Part shown: positions 17,224-23,893 of the stretch, piece by piece
Layout of the letters: every line of letters begins with the position of its first letter
Numbering within the stretch: the stretch's first letter is position 1
Assembly: GCA_001897855.1 (NCBI GenBank)
Contig: MKUO01000001.1
Coordinates: forward strand, 767,267 to 831,266
DNA: 64,000 nt
Direction of reading: 5' to 3'
Source: Bacteroidetes bacterium 43-93
GTDB taxonomy: Bacteria > Bacteroidota > Bacteroidia > Chitinophagales > Chitinophagaceae
The notes under the pieces: generated by a model
Told to the model about the DNA's origin: nothing
Databases searched by the model: none
Seen by the model: only the letters and a program-made list of their open reading frames with translations
Program-made: the position numbers and the translations under genes

Positions 17224-18162
17224 TTATCTCGACAATAAAACAGGAAACGTCTTTAGTGATTTATTGGTATTCACCTTCAAATAATACATGCCGTTCGGCC
17301 GGCTACGCATGTCAATATGATACCTGTCTGCGTTCACCTCAAACTGCTGCAATAGCCTTCCTTCTCCGTTATACAATTTCAAATCCTTTATTAGTTGCCG
17401 CTCATTTGATGTTTCTGTGATGCCGATGTATACATAGTCTTTCACCGCCGTAGGGTATACTTTAATGGCATTTGCTGCCTCCGCATTTTTCACCACAGTA
17501 TGGAAGTAAGTCTTTTGTATCAGGAAATTATCTATCATCCAGCCTTCACCCGTAGTAGTTGAGGTATCAGATACAAAAACAAATCTTATTTGTAATGAGT
17601 CATTGAATTTGATGGTCGAAGCCTCAAAACACAACCACATATCCCTCCAGGCTGTATCTCTGCCACTAAGGGTAAAAGTGCCATTCAAAGTATCTATGGC
17701 ATTAGAAGGAGAGTTCTGTGCAGTGTCGAAGCCGTAAAAATTATAGACCTTTTTATTGTGAAAGACATTTTCCCAGGTCTTACCGGAATCGATCGTAAAC
17801 TCGATATACCCACCTGAGTGCTTCTTTATCATATCCAGTTTTTGCTTCCACCTGATAGCGATAATAGCAACTGAAGAAAACTGATTATCAATTCTAAAAG
17901 AGAAACTTGAGGTATCGTTTGGCGGGTAGTTATTTATTGTGTCTGTAAGGATGGCATTGGGTTGCGTGGCAGCTACATTAAATATGCTTTTCTGCGGCCG
18001 GCCTATTTGCCAGATGTTATTACTTCCTGTGTCTATCCTAACTATAACAGAATTATTGACTGAAGTATCTGCACCATCAAAATACTGAGTGTAAGATATC
18101 TGTGCCTGCGTATTATTAACAGATAACAGGATGAAAAGAAAAGAGAGTAGTGTTCTAAGCAT
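17224..18162 (-). CDS. Secreted protein with type IX sorting domain
   Basis: A 312-residue protein. It has a signal peptide (MLRTLLSFLFILLSVNNTQA), a central jelly-roll-like region with FSFRIDNQFSSVAIIAI, GGYIEFTIDSGKTWENVF and GEGWMIDNFLIQ, and a T9SS C-terminal domain (IKVYPTAVKDYVYIGI, LKLYNGEGRLLQQF, GMYYLKVNTNK, end FPVLLSR). The WENVF...WMIDNF pattern occurs in many Bacteroidota surface proteins of the MAM/pre-propeller type. It is transcribed with the di-haem peroxidase, which follows 11 bases later. Binding partner unknown. Confidence 0.78.
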   Translation of the reverse strand: MLRTLLSFLFILLSVNNTQAQISYTQYFDGADTSVNNSVIVRIDTGSNNIWQIGRPQKSIFNVAATQPNAILTDTINNYPPNDTSSFSFRIDNQFSSVAIIAIRWKQKLDMIKKHSGGYIEFTIDSGKTWENVFHNKKVYNFYGFDTAQNSPSNAIDTLNGTFTLSGRDTAWRDMWLCFEASTIKFNDSLQIRFVFVSDTSTTTGEGWMIDNFLIQKTYFHTVVKNAEAANAIKVYPTAVKDYVYIGITETSNERQLIKDLKLYNGEGRLLQQFEVNADRYHIDMRSRPNGMYYLKVNTNKSLKTFPVLLSR

Positions 18163-18279
18163 AGAAAATAGTTTAGGTTATAAAATGGAAGTAGTTTTGA
18201 TATTATAAAGTTCTGTTATTTTTTTAGCATTCACAATATATGTGGAAGCAAATCTCCCGACTTGCATAATTCTTTATTG

Positions 18280-18313
18280 CTAAAAAGCAAACACCCCGGC
18301 TGCTAACCGGGGC
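18280..18313 (-). terminator. Terminator of the lipoprotein gene at 18333
   Basis: A 6-bp GC stem (CCCCGG 18294-18299 with CCGGGG 18307-18312) with a 7-base loop. Read on the minus strand, it is followed by TGTTTGCTTTTTA, a broken T run. Confidence 0.6.
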
Positions 18314-18332
18314 GTTCTTTAAGTAGTATATA

Positions 18333-19088
18333 TTAAGATGCCTGCTTCGGGCTAAATCCCTCCAGTATTATATCCGTCACACCATCATGCTTGCTGATGC
18401 GGATGGTAGTAGGGTAGTAGCCTGTCTGCTGATATTTAGCAGGCTGTGGTATCGCACGTTGAAAGTCTGGAGTGTTCTTCAAAAATTCAAGCGTCATCAT
18501 AGGTTCATAAAATACCACCTGGCCGTTATAAGACCCGTAAAGGAAGGTTTGCGTAAAAGGCTGTCCGTGCAGTTCGGGCGAGCTTGCATCCATCCAGTGC
18601 TTACCCATCATCGGTATCGCGTTCGCGCCAATGTGCTTGGCAGGCAGGTAATCAGCAGGCGGGTTGATGGCCATCTTTGCCGTGTCTGTATAGCCCATCA
18701 CTTCTGCCTCCGGTGTCATATAAAAATGCACATCAAAATGCGGCTTGTCATAGATGTTCACAGGCGGGTGTCCATGCGGGTTCCAGTCGAGCATAATGAA
18801 TTTAAAAGGTGCCGGTGCTTCTTTTGGCAGCGGTATATCGGCCTGGTTGGCATGGGTATGCCCCGATGGGGAATCATTGCCTTGCCCTACAGAGTTCAGT
18901 ACATCATCATTAAGTGTCAGCATCAGTTGCGCAGGGCTGCCGTCATCGTTTAGTTTTACGGATGTCCATGCTTTGCCGTGCCAGAAGCTAACTTCCGGGC
19001 CCTTAAAAGTATTGTTCTTCGTGGTTTCATCCTTTTTGCACGAAGCCACGGTGCCCATTACAGCCATGAGTATAAAGATCCTTTTCAT
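18333..19088 (-). CDS. Lipoprotein, TTHB210/DUF5602-like
   Basis: A 251-residue lipoprotein: signal MKRIFILMAVMGTVASC with the lipobox VASC. The body is rich in His and Pro, including GHTHANQADIPLP, WNPHGHPP, PHFDVHFYMTPEAE and MGKHWMD. This dense histidine content near FDVHFY fits the DUF5602/TTHB210-like family, which has few characterised members. It is likely a periplasmic or outer-membrane-anchored single-domain protein that may bind metal. It has its own terminator and no close partner on the same strand. Confidence 0.65.
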   Translation of the reverse strand: MKRIFILMAVMGTVASCKKDETTKNNTFKGPEVSFWHGKAWTSVKLNDDGSPAQLMLTLNDDVLNSVGQGNDSPSGHTHANQADIPLPKEAPAPFKFIMLDWNPHGHPPVNIYDKPHFDVHFYMTPEAEVMGYTDTAKMAINPPADYLPAKHIGANAIPMMGKHWMDASSPELHGQPFTQTFLYGSYNGQVVFYEPMMTLEFLKNTPDFQRAIPQPAKYQQTGYYPTTIRISKHDGVTDIILEGFSPKQAS

Positions 19089-19218
19089 TTTAAAATTTTT
19101 GGTTTGATGAGATAAAAGAGTTTAGTAGCGGGTATCCCGCGCACACAGATGCTTATAGCATCAGCCACTCATGCGGCTGAGCCATTTGTAATATTGCATC
19201 GATGGTAGTTGTAGTTTT

Positions 19219-19722
19219 TTAAAGCTCGGGAAACATGGTTACACCCAGCTTTTCGTTGAGCCGTTCCATGGCTTCGAAGAATTCTTTGGGAGGCTTGGCA
19301 GTGGGCACCGGTGGCAGGTCCATATACTCTGCAGGCCTGCTAAATTCCCAGAAGAGCTGCTCAAACCCGCCTGGGGTGATGATCAGGATAAAAGTTACTG
19401 TTTCGCTGATAAGCCTGAATTTGTGAGAGATGTTCCGGGGCAGGTGCACATAATCGCCCGCTTTGGCATGGATGGTTTTGTCCTCCAGTTCGTAGATGAT
19501 CTCTCCGTCAAGTATCACATAGCTTTCCTCTTCTTTGGAGTGCACATGTTTGGGAGGCTCAAACCCGCGCCTGAGTTTACATTTAAGCACGGCAAATGCG
19601 CCATTCGTTTCTTCTGCCGTAGCCAGGAAGGTAAAGAAATTCGGCCCGTACCAGCGCGAGCGTTTCAACAGGTCTTCTTCCCGCACGTGTAAGTTTTTAA
19701 TGATCTCTTCTAAATTGTTCAT
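19219..19722 (-). CDS. Cupin domain protein
   Basis: A 167-residue, single-cupin protein. The metal site is visible as PPKHVHSKEEESYVILDGE (two His and a Glu, about 57-70) with the second motif GDYVHLPRNISHKF (about 88-101) supplying the last His. The sequence resembles quercetin-dioxygenase-like small cupins. The substrate is unknown. A -7 element lies 24 bases upstream. A regulator with GAF and LuxR domains sits next to it on the same strand, though a shared transcript is not proven. Confidence 0.85.
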   Translation of the reverse strand: MNNLEEIIKNLHVREEDLLKRSRWYGPNFFTFLATAEETNGAFAVLKCKLRRGFEPPKHVHSKEEESYVILDGEIIYELEDKTIHAKAGDYVHLPRNISHKFRLISETVTFILIITPGGFEQLFWEFSRPAEYMDLPPVPTAKPPKEFFEAMERLNEKLGVTMFPEL

Positions 19723-19745
19723 TGCTTCATTTTTTTGTTGCAGGG

Positions 19746-19753
19746 CAAAAGTA
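19746..19753 (-). promoter_or_regulatory. -7 element for the cupin gene
   Basis: On the minus strand TACTTTTG matches TANNTTTG, 23 bases before the ATG at 19722. No well-spaced TTTG at -33 was found. Confidence 0.35.
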
Positions 19754-19795
19754 GATCGGGCGCTGAAGGTGCCGCTCGGCCAAATGGTGGATTTT

Positions 19796-20554
19796 TTACT
19801 TTAGGATGCCGTATTGCTTTGCTTTAAATATTGCCTCGGTACGGTTCCCGGCTTCCAGCTTCATGTAGATGTTCAGCGTATGTGTTTTCACCGTGCTGGC
19901 AGATATATACAGTTCGTCCGCAATAGCGCGGTTGGTAAATCCTTTTGATAACAGGTTAAGGACATCCAGTTCTCTTGCAGACAGCGGATCTAAATGATAA
20001 GACTTGGGGATTTTTATGGCAGGCATACCTGCACCATTGATCCTGCTGTTTTCTATGGCTTTACTGATAAATACTGCCAGGGTTTTCAGCGTTTCCAGCG
20101 ATTGATGGGTATATGCATTTTTTGCCGGTGTCCTTACCGACAACATCCCTATGATCTCTTTATGAACGAGCAGGGGCACATACATCAGCGATGCCGGCTC
20201 ATGCCCTTGCAGTGCAGTTATTCGTTCGGGCAGGTAAATATGGTATTCGTTTTCGAAATCGTTTATCAGCACTTCCTTTTTATTGGCAAACACCCATCCC
20301 GAAAAACGTTCTGAATTATGCGCGTAGATAGAGAATGGCGGAACTTTCACGCCGTTTTCCCTTGCGCCTACATAATCAAAATAGCCCGAATTAATGTTAT
20401 AGACACCAATGGCAAAGGAATAGGCATCCATCAACTGGTTGACATGGTGGTACACGGTTTCGACGATTTCTTCCACCGTCAACTCCGACAGAATAGATGC
20501 GCCGATCTGGTTCAATACCTTAAGATGTTCCGTTAGGTTGTCGATCTGTGCCAT
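19796..20554 (-). CDS. GAF-LuxR transcriptional regulator
   Basis: The start is placed at the ATG with first base 20554 (MAQIDNLTEHLKVLNQIGAS); a TTG at 20575 is less likely. Residues about 15-160 form a GAF sensor domain (ILSELTVEEIVETVYHHV, then SLMYVPLLVHKEIIGMLSVR). The C-terminal 65 residues are a LuxR/NarL helix-turn-helix: LSARELDVLNLLSKGF, TNRAIADELYISASTVKTH. There is no phospho-acceptor receiver, so signal input is probably a small molecule or redox state bound by the GAF domain. Its targets are not visible here; the adjacent cupin gene is the nearest candidate. Confidence 0.88.
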   Translation of the reverse strand: MAQIDNLTEHLKVLNQIGASILSELTVEEIVETVYHHVNQLMDAYSFAIGVYNINSGYFDYVGARENGVKVPPFSIYAHNSERFSGWVFANKKEVLINDFENEYHIYLPERITALQGHEPASLMYVPLLVHKEIIGMLSVRTPAKNAYTHQSLETLKTLAVFISKAIENSRINGAGMPAIKIPKSYHLDPLSARELDVLNLLSKGFTNRAIADELYISASTVKTHTLNIYMKLEAGNRTEAIFKAKQYGILK

Positions 20555-20742
20555 GGAAGCTTTGCTACCGCGCAAGTTACATATATTGCACGATTATAAT
20601 TGATTGATAGGTAAGTGTAATCTCATCCTCGTCCTCGTTTTCAACGAGGATGCAACATTCAGGCGTTTCCATGCCGGCAAGCGCAATTCGTTGGCGTACT
20701 CAAATAAAGTTACTTTCTTTGGTGGGTAGAATAGTATTACTA

Positions 20743-20919
20743 ATGAAAACGAAAAATAAACAACATTTATATATCGGCTTAATTTTTTGTCTATTAGCTA
20801 TAGTAGTCGATATAGTATTTACATATAATGAATATGGAAAATTTAAGTTTACATATTTGTTACTCATTTGCGTACTGTCTCTTTTAAGCATACTATATAA
20901 GCTAATCCGCTCAGCGTAG
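20743..20919 (+). CDS. Small membrane protein (58 aa)
   Basis: Start at ATG 20743 (MKTKNKQHLYIGLIFCLL). Two hydrophobic segments (about 9-27 and 38-53) are separated by the loop NEYGKFKF, giving a helical hairpin with a positive N-terminus. No family is recognised. The region is AT-rich compared with its surroundings, and the stop codon falls inside the first copy of a hairpin repeat, which suggests the 3' end was created or trimmed by repeat insertion. Confidence 0.5.
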   Translation: MKTKNKQHLYIGLIFCLLAIVVDIVFTYNEYGKFKFTYLLLICVLSLLSILYKLIRSA

Positions 20920-20990
20920 TCTTAGACGTTCAGCGTAGTCTCCCGACTACGCGTCTCAGGAAGCAAATCCCCGTTCAGCGTAGTCTTACA
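20912..20990. repeat. Hairpin-forming intergenic repeat, three cores
   Basis: The core CAGCGTAGTCT occurs at 20912, 20931 and 20976. The middle copy is part of a palindrome, GCGTAGTC-TCCC-GACTACGC (20933-20952). A linked word, GGAAGCAAATC, follows at about 20959. A related copy lies at 21807-21860, and a partial one (GAAGCAAATCTCCCGAC) at about 18246. The layout resembles REP-type intergenic elements. Confidence 0.6.
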
Positions 20991-21087
20991 ACCCGCGGAT
21001 TAAAATTCGAATAAACTCGATAAACTAGTAAGCTAAGTAAACAATATCGGGAAAATGGATATCGCATAACCATCTTCAACAATAATT

Positions 21088-21756
21088 TCACAATCCTAAA
21101 TTAGCCTTTTCTATTTTTAGTTTTTTGAGAATTTCTTCGTATCTCTTTTCAGTCAATCCTTTGTCGACTTCCTTTTTATCTAACAATAGCGGATCAACTA
21201 TTTCGCCTTTTTTGATCAAAGACCTAAAATAATTTAAATCACAGATTCCTGATGGTAGCACATCACGATCTCTTAAAATAATAAATCTATGGTGCAAAAT
21301 AACAAATGCCATAATGCAATTGAACCCATAGATGTTGTAGTCTGGATTTGTATTCAATATTGCTTCTAATGAATCGTTTGGTGTATTTTTTGTGATGTTA
21401 TAACATTTGAAAATTTTATCCCTAATTATCTCTGTTGCGATTGCAGCCTGTCCAGCATAATGATGGTTTTCTGAATCAGTCAGACAACTATTAAACACCT
21501 TATACTCTAACATTTTTCTTGGACGAACTTTTACTTTAATAAATAACACGTTCGAAAAACCAGATTGATCTAAAAAACGAGCGGAAGTCGTAGCGATTTC
21601 GCTTTCTAATTCTTTAAAATTATCGCCAAAGAACCCTCCTTGAATAAATGCAACGAGCTTTGCATTTTCAAGAACCCTGTTGGAATCTAAATTATCCTGA
21701 CCAAAGGCACCAGAAAACGTTAAGGGTAACAATAATATCAACAATAGTCTTTTCAT
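21088..21756 (-). CDS. Hypothetical exported protein (222 aa)
   Basis: Not recognised. A signal peptide (MKRLLLILLLPLTFSGAFG) ends before QDN. The mature protein is alpha/beta, with FIKVKVRPRKMLEYKVF, HYAGQAAIATEII and NIYGFNCIMAFVILHHRFI as its more hydrophobic parts, and a basic helical end (GLTEKRYEEILKKLKIEKA). The gene is visibly richer in A and T than those around it and is bracketed by hairpin repeats at 20912-20990 and 21807-21860, so it looks like acquired DNA. Confidence 0.6.
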   Translation of the reverse strand: MKRLLLILLLPLTFSGAFGQDNLDSNRVLENAKLVAFIQGGFFGDNFKELESEIATTSARFLDQSGFSNVLFIKVKVRPRKMLEYKVFNSCLTDSENHHYAGQAAIATEIIRDKIFKCYNITKNTPNDSLEAILNTNPDYNIYGFNCIMAFVILHHRFIILRDRDVLPSGICDLNYFRSLIKKGEIVDPLLLDKKEVDKGLTEKRYEEILKKLKIEKANLGL

Positions 21757-21806
21757 GGCATTTGTTTCGTAAATATTGGATACTGCGCTTGTATTTTAAT
21801 ATTCCT

Positions 21807-21860
21807 GTTCAGCGTTAGTCTCCTGACTACGCAACCGAGTATGCAAATCTCCCGATTTTC
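21807..21860. repeat. Second copy of the hairpin repeat
   Basis: GTTCAGCGTTAGTCTCCTGACTACGC with the linked ATGCAAATCTCCCGA. It matches the unit at 20929-20973 with a few changes, and both flank the AT-rich exported-protein gene. Confidence 0.6.
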
Positions 21861-21906
21861 GGCCCCACTGGCATAGAAATTATGCCCTTTTATAAAAAAC
21901 GCAACA

Positions 21907-21999
21907 ATGGATCCCACCATATTATATGTCGGTATTGGCATACTCTGCCTGGTAGTGCTCATCACCCTGATCATGCTCTTCAAAAAAATGATCAAATAA
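21907..21999 (+). CDS. 30-residue single-pass membrane microprotein
   Basis: An ATG at 21907 opens a 30-codon frame ending in TAA. The product starts MDPTILYVGIGILCLVV, continues with further hydrophobic residues to about 24, and ends with the basic KKMIK. This is a clean transmembrane helix with an outside-acidic, inside-basic charge pattern. A hairpin (GGCATA 21870-21875 with TATGCC 21881-21886) lies 20 bases before the start. No family is recognised; it could be a toxin of type I, a regulator of a membrane complex or a chance frame. Translation is not proven. Confidence 0.45.
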   Translation: MDPTILYVGIGILCLVVLITLIMLFKKMIK

Positions 22000-22021
22000 G
22001 ATACTCAAATCAACTTTTTAT

Positions 22022-22053
22022 TTTGGTTTTTGACTTTTGAATTCCTACCTTTG
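22022..22053 (+). promoter_or_regulatory. Strong Bacteroidota-type promoter
   Basis: TTTG (22022-22025), exactly 20 bases, then TACCTTTG (22046-22053), a perfect match to TTTG-N20-TANNTTTG. The start of transcription should fall near 22060, just before the 33-residue frame at 22076. Confidence 0.75.
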
Positions 22054-22066
22054 TACAAATGTACAA
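22051..22066. promoter_or_regulatory. Operator-like palindrome TTGTAC-N4-GTACAA
   Basis: A perfect 6+6 dyad with a 4-base AAAT centre. It overlaps the last bases of the -7 element and the likely transcription start, the usual place for a repressor site. Confidence 0.6.
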
Positions 22067-22075
22067 TAAACCCTT

Positions 22076-22177
22076 ATGGATATGACACCCTTTCATCAAA
22101 ACGATCCCTACACACGGGGCTTCGCAAACAAAAAATCCAGCATTCAAGGTTCAAATACACTTCGAGTCGCAAAATAG
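22076..22177 (+). CDS. 33-residue ORF under a strong promoter, possibly a gene remnant
   Basis: ATG 22076 starts MDMTPFHQNDPYTRGFANKK and runs to TAG at 22175-22177. It lies 22 bases after a perfect promoter, so it is probably transcribed. The product has no hydrophobic segment and no recognised motif. The stop coincides with the start of the first 10-base repeat block, so it may be the surviving 5' end of a gene whose remainder was lost when the repeats arose, or a leader peptide or RNA gene under the same promoter. Confidence 0.35.
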   Translation: MDMTPFHQNDPYTRGFANKKSSIQGSNTLRVAK

Positions 22178-22226
22178 GTTAGCAAAGGTTAGCAAAAGAT
22201 AGCAAACGTTATCAAAAGTTAGCATC
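22177..22226. repeat. 10-base-period repeat block 1
   Basis: Five successive units of exactly 10 bases based on GGTTAGCAAA: GGTTAGCAAA twice, then AGATAGCAAA, CGTTATCAAA and AGTTAGCATC. The period equals about one helical turn, so any protein contact would repeat on one DNA face. Confidence 0.7.
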
Positions 22227-22274
22227 AGCATCCCATAAACGTCTGATTGTCAATCACCGTCCTGTTACTCAAAA

Positions 22275-22325
22275 AGTTAGCAACCGGTTAGCATGAGTTA
22301 TCAAAGGTTAGCAAAAGTTAGCAAT
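22275..22325. repeat. 10-base-period repeat block 2
   Basis: Five more 10-base units of the same type: AGTTAGCAAC (shifted by one), GGTTAGCATG, AGTTATCAAA, GGTTAGCAAA and AGTTAGCAAT. It is separated from block 1 by 48 bases of non-repetitive sequence. Confidence 0.7.
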
Positions 22326-22560
22326 TCAGTAAGCAGTATTCAGTAGGCAGTTTGCAATTGGCAGTATGCAGTATCCAGCGTGAAGCATCAAAGATCAAGC
22401 ATCAAGAATCCAGCATCAAGAAACCAGAATCCAGCACCCGCAAGTTATAAACACAGGTTAATAACTTTACATACATGAAAAAGTCATAATTCCGTAATAT
22501 CGTTAAATCAGGCACGCTAGTTGCTTATTTATTATCTAACTTGATAACTTAGATTTTGTG
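22326..22560. other. Gene-free tail with degenerate word repeats
   Basis: Together with the blocks above, 22178-22560 is the only gap of more than 300 bases. After block 2 come repeats of CAGTA(A/G)GCAGT/GGCAGTATGCAGT (22326-22378), then AGCATCAAGAATCCAGCATCAAG words (22384-22437). From 22440 to 22560 the sequence is AT-rich and may hold the promoter of the GH15 gene, but no full consensus element is visible. Confidence 0.5.
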
Positions 22561-23598
22561 ATGATGAACGTTGAAAAGAGTTATAACATACTCGATGCCA
22601 TAAGATTACCCAATGGCTTGTACATTGCCTCCCCCTCCGAACATTATTCTGCTGTATGGATCCGCGACTCGCTCTATATCAGTATGCCGTATCTAAACAA
22701 ATCGTGCAATACCTACGAGCGTACCATACACAGGTTGCTCGATCTGATGCTGGAGTACGAGTGGAAGATAGATATTCACATCAAGGAAAAGCCTGTAGAA
22801 CCATGGCAATATATACATGCCAAGTATGATGCAGATTCAGTACGAGAGCTAAGCGAGGCATGGGGCCATGCCCAGCACGATGCGATCGGTTTATTGCTTT
22901 GGGCAGTAGGCGAGGGCGAACGACGTGGTAAACCCATCATCCGCAACAACCGCGACAGGGACCTGGTTCAGAAACTGGTATATTACCTGCGCACCTGCGA
23001 ATACTGGCACGATAACGATAACGGCATGTGGGAAGAAGCAAGAGAAGTGCATGCCAGTTCTGTTGGTGCCTGCGTATCCGGGCTCAGGTCGGTAAGCTAC
23101 CTGGTAGATGTTCCTGAAAGCCTCATTGCAAAAGGATTACTGGCGCTGCAGGAGCTCGGCACTTACGAAACCGATAATCGCCCGGTGGATATGGCGCAGT
23201 TAAGCCTCATCTATCCGCACCGTGTATATTCAAGAAAGACAGCACTGGAAGTACTCCATAATATTGAGCAGCGTTTGTTGCGCAACAATGGCGTAGCCCG
23301 TTACGAAGGCGATAGCTACTATAGTACCAAAGAAGCAGAGGGTAGGCATCATCCCAAACCATTCTATTACGGTACAGAAGCAGAATGGTGTCTTGGATTG
23401 CCATGGCTGGCCATTTGCTATGCAGAATTAGGTGAGTATGAAAAGGCGGCCGCTTACGTACAGCATACAGAGCAAATAATATTGCCCGATGGCAGTATCC
23501 CTGAGCTGTATTATGCCAATACAAATATACCCAACCCTAATACGCCATTAGGCTGGGCAAATGCATTGTACCTGGTTGCTAAAGAGCGGATTGGGTAA
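22561..23598 (+). CDS. GH15-type (alpha/alpha)6 glycosidase-like protein
   Basis: A 345-residue protein starting at ATG 22561 (a GTG at 22558 and an ATG at 22564 are also possible). The GH15 catalytic-core signs are present: WIRDSLY near the start, GMWEEAREVHASSVG with the probable general acid at Glu158 or Glu159, and IPELYY with a candidate general base at Glu315, followed by PLGWANALYL. Full GH15 enzymes have about 600 residues with an N-terminal beta-sandwich domain; this one has only the barrel and is shortened. Family activities include glucoamylase, glucodextranase and trehalase. Beside trehalose and glycogen genes, action on alpha-glucans or trehalose is likely, but not proven. Confidence 0.8.
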   Translation: MMNVEKSYNILDAIRLPNGLYIASPSEHYSAVWIRDSLYISMPYLNKSCNTYERTIHRLLDLMLEYEWKIDIHIKEKPVEPWQYIHAKYDADSVRELSEAWGHAQHDAIGLLLWAVGEGERRGKPIIRNNRDRDLVQKLVYYLRTCEYWHDNDNGMWEEAREVHASSVGACVSGLRSVSYLVDVPESLIAKGLLALQELGTYETDNRPVDMAQLSLIYPHRVYSRKTALEVLHNIEQRLLRNNGVARYEGDSYYSTKEAEGRHHPKPFYYGTEAEWCLGLPWLAICYAELGEYEKAAAYVQHTEQIILPDGSIPELYYANTNIPNPNTPLGWANALYLVAKERIG

Positions 23599-23779
23599 TT
23601 TTTACCTCGCGCTTTCCCCTTTCGAGGTATGTTTTGGTTAATTGCTTTTGGTGTTCTACCATTTCAACAATATCCATTACATCCTGCGCCGGCACGTTAT
23701 ATTCCTGTGCTTTGAAGCGTGCATAGTTTACTAAAACACTATCCGCTTCTCCTGGTTGATTATTGTTGGGGTTTGGCAT
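23579..23779 (-). CDS. Small hypothetical protein (66 aa)
   Basis: A clear ATG (first base 23779) opens a 66-codon frame, MPNPNNNQPGEADSVLVNYARF and on. A Pro/Asn-rich start leads into an amphipathic helical body (AQDVMDIVEMVEHQKQLTKT) with a basic end. It overlaps the 3' end of the GH15 gene by 20 bases. No family is recognised. Its placement on the minus strand within the glucan locus, facing glgX, could mean a small regulator, but this is only a possibility. Confidence 0.5.
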   Translation of the reverse strand: MPNPNNNQPGEADSVLVNYARFKAQEYNVPAQDVMDIVEMVEHQKQLTKTYLERGKREVKITQSAL

Positions 23780-23810
23780 ACCTAAGAATAGTATAAAACT
23801 TATGCCACTG

Positions 23811-23841
23811 GTGCTACAATAATTTGATTGCCTTGTAGCAC
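23811..23841. promoter_or_regulatory. 9-bp perfect inverted repeat upstream of glgX
   Basis: GTGCTACAA (23811-23819) and TTGTAGCAC (23833-23841) with 13 bases between. It lies between the divergent 66-aa gene and glgX (ATG 23894), so it could be an operator for either, or a 5' UTR stem-loop. There is no T run, so it is not a terminator. Confidence 0.5.
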
Positions 23842-23893
23842 AATAACATAGAGCGTTGGCATATTTTTCTTAGCGGGTTGCTATAAAAACCAG

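Noticed and set aside
18387..18953. Plus-strand frame of 188 codons
   Set aside because: Antisense of the TTHB210/DUF5602-like lipoprotein gene, with a skewed Arg/His/Val composition.
21753..21995. Minus-strand frame of 80 codons
   Set aside because: It runs across the hairpin repeat and is antisense to the microprotein; it has no coding character.
22177..22325. Possible CRISPR array or plasmid-type iterons
   Set aside because: There are no 20-40-base repeats with unique spacers and no cas genes; no replication initiator gene is nearby.
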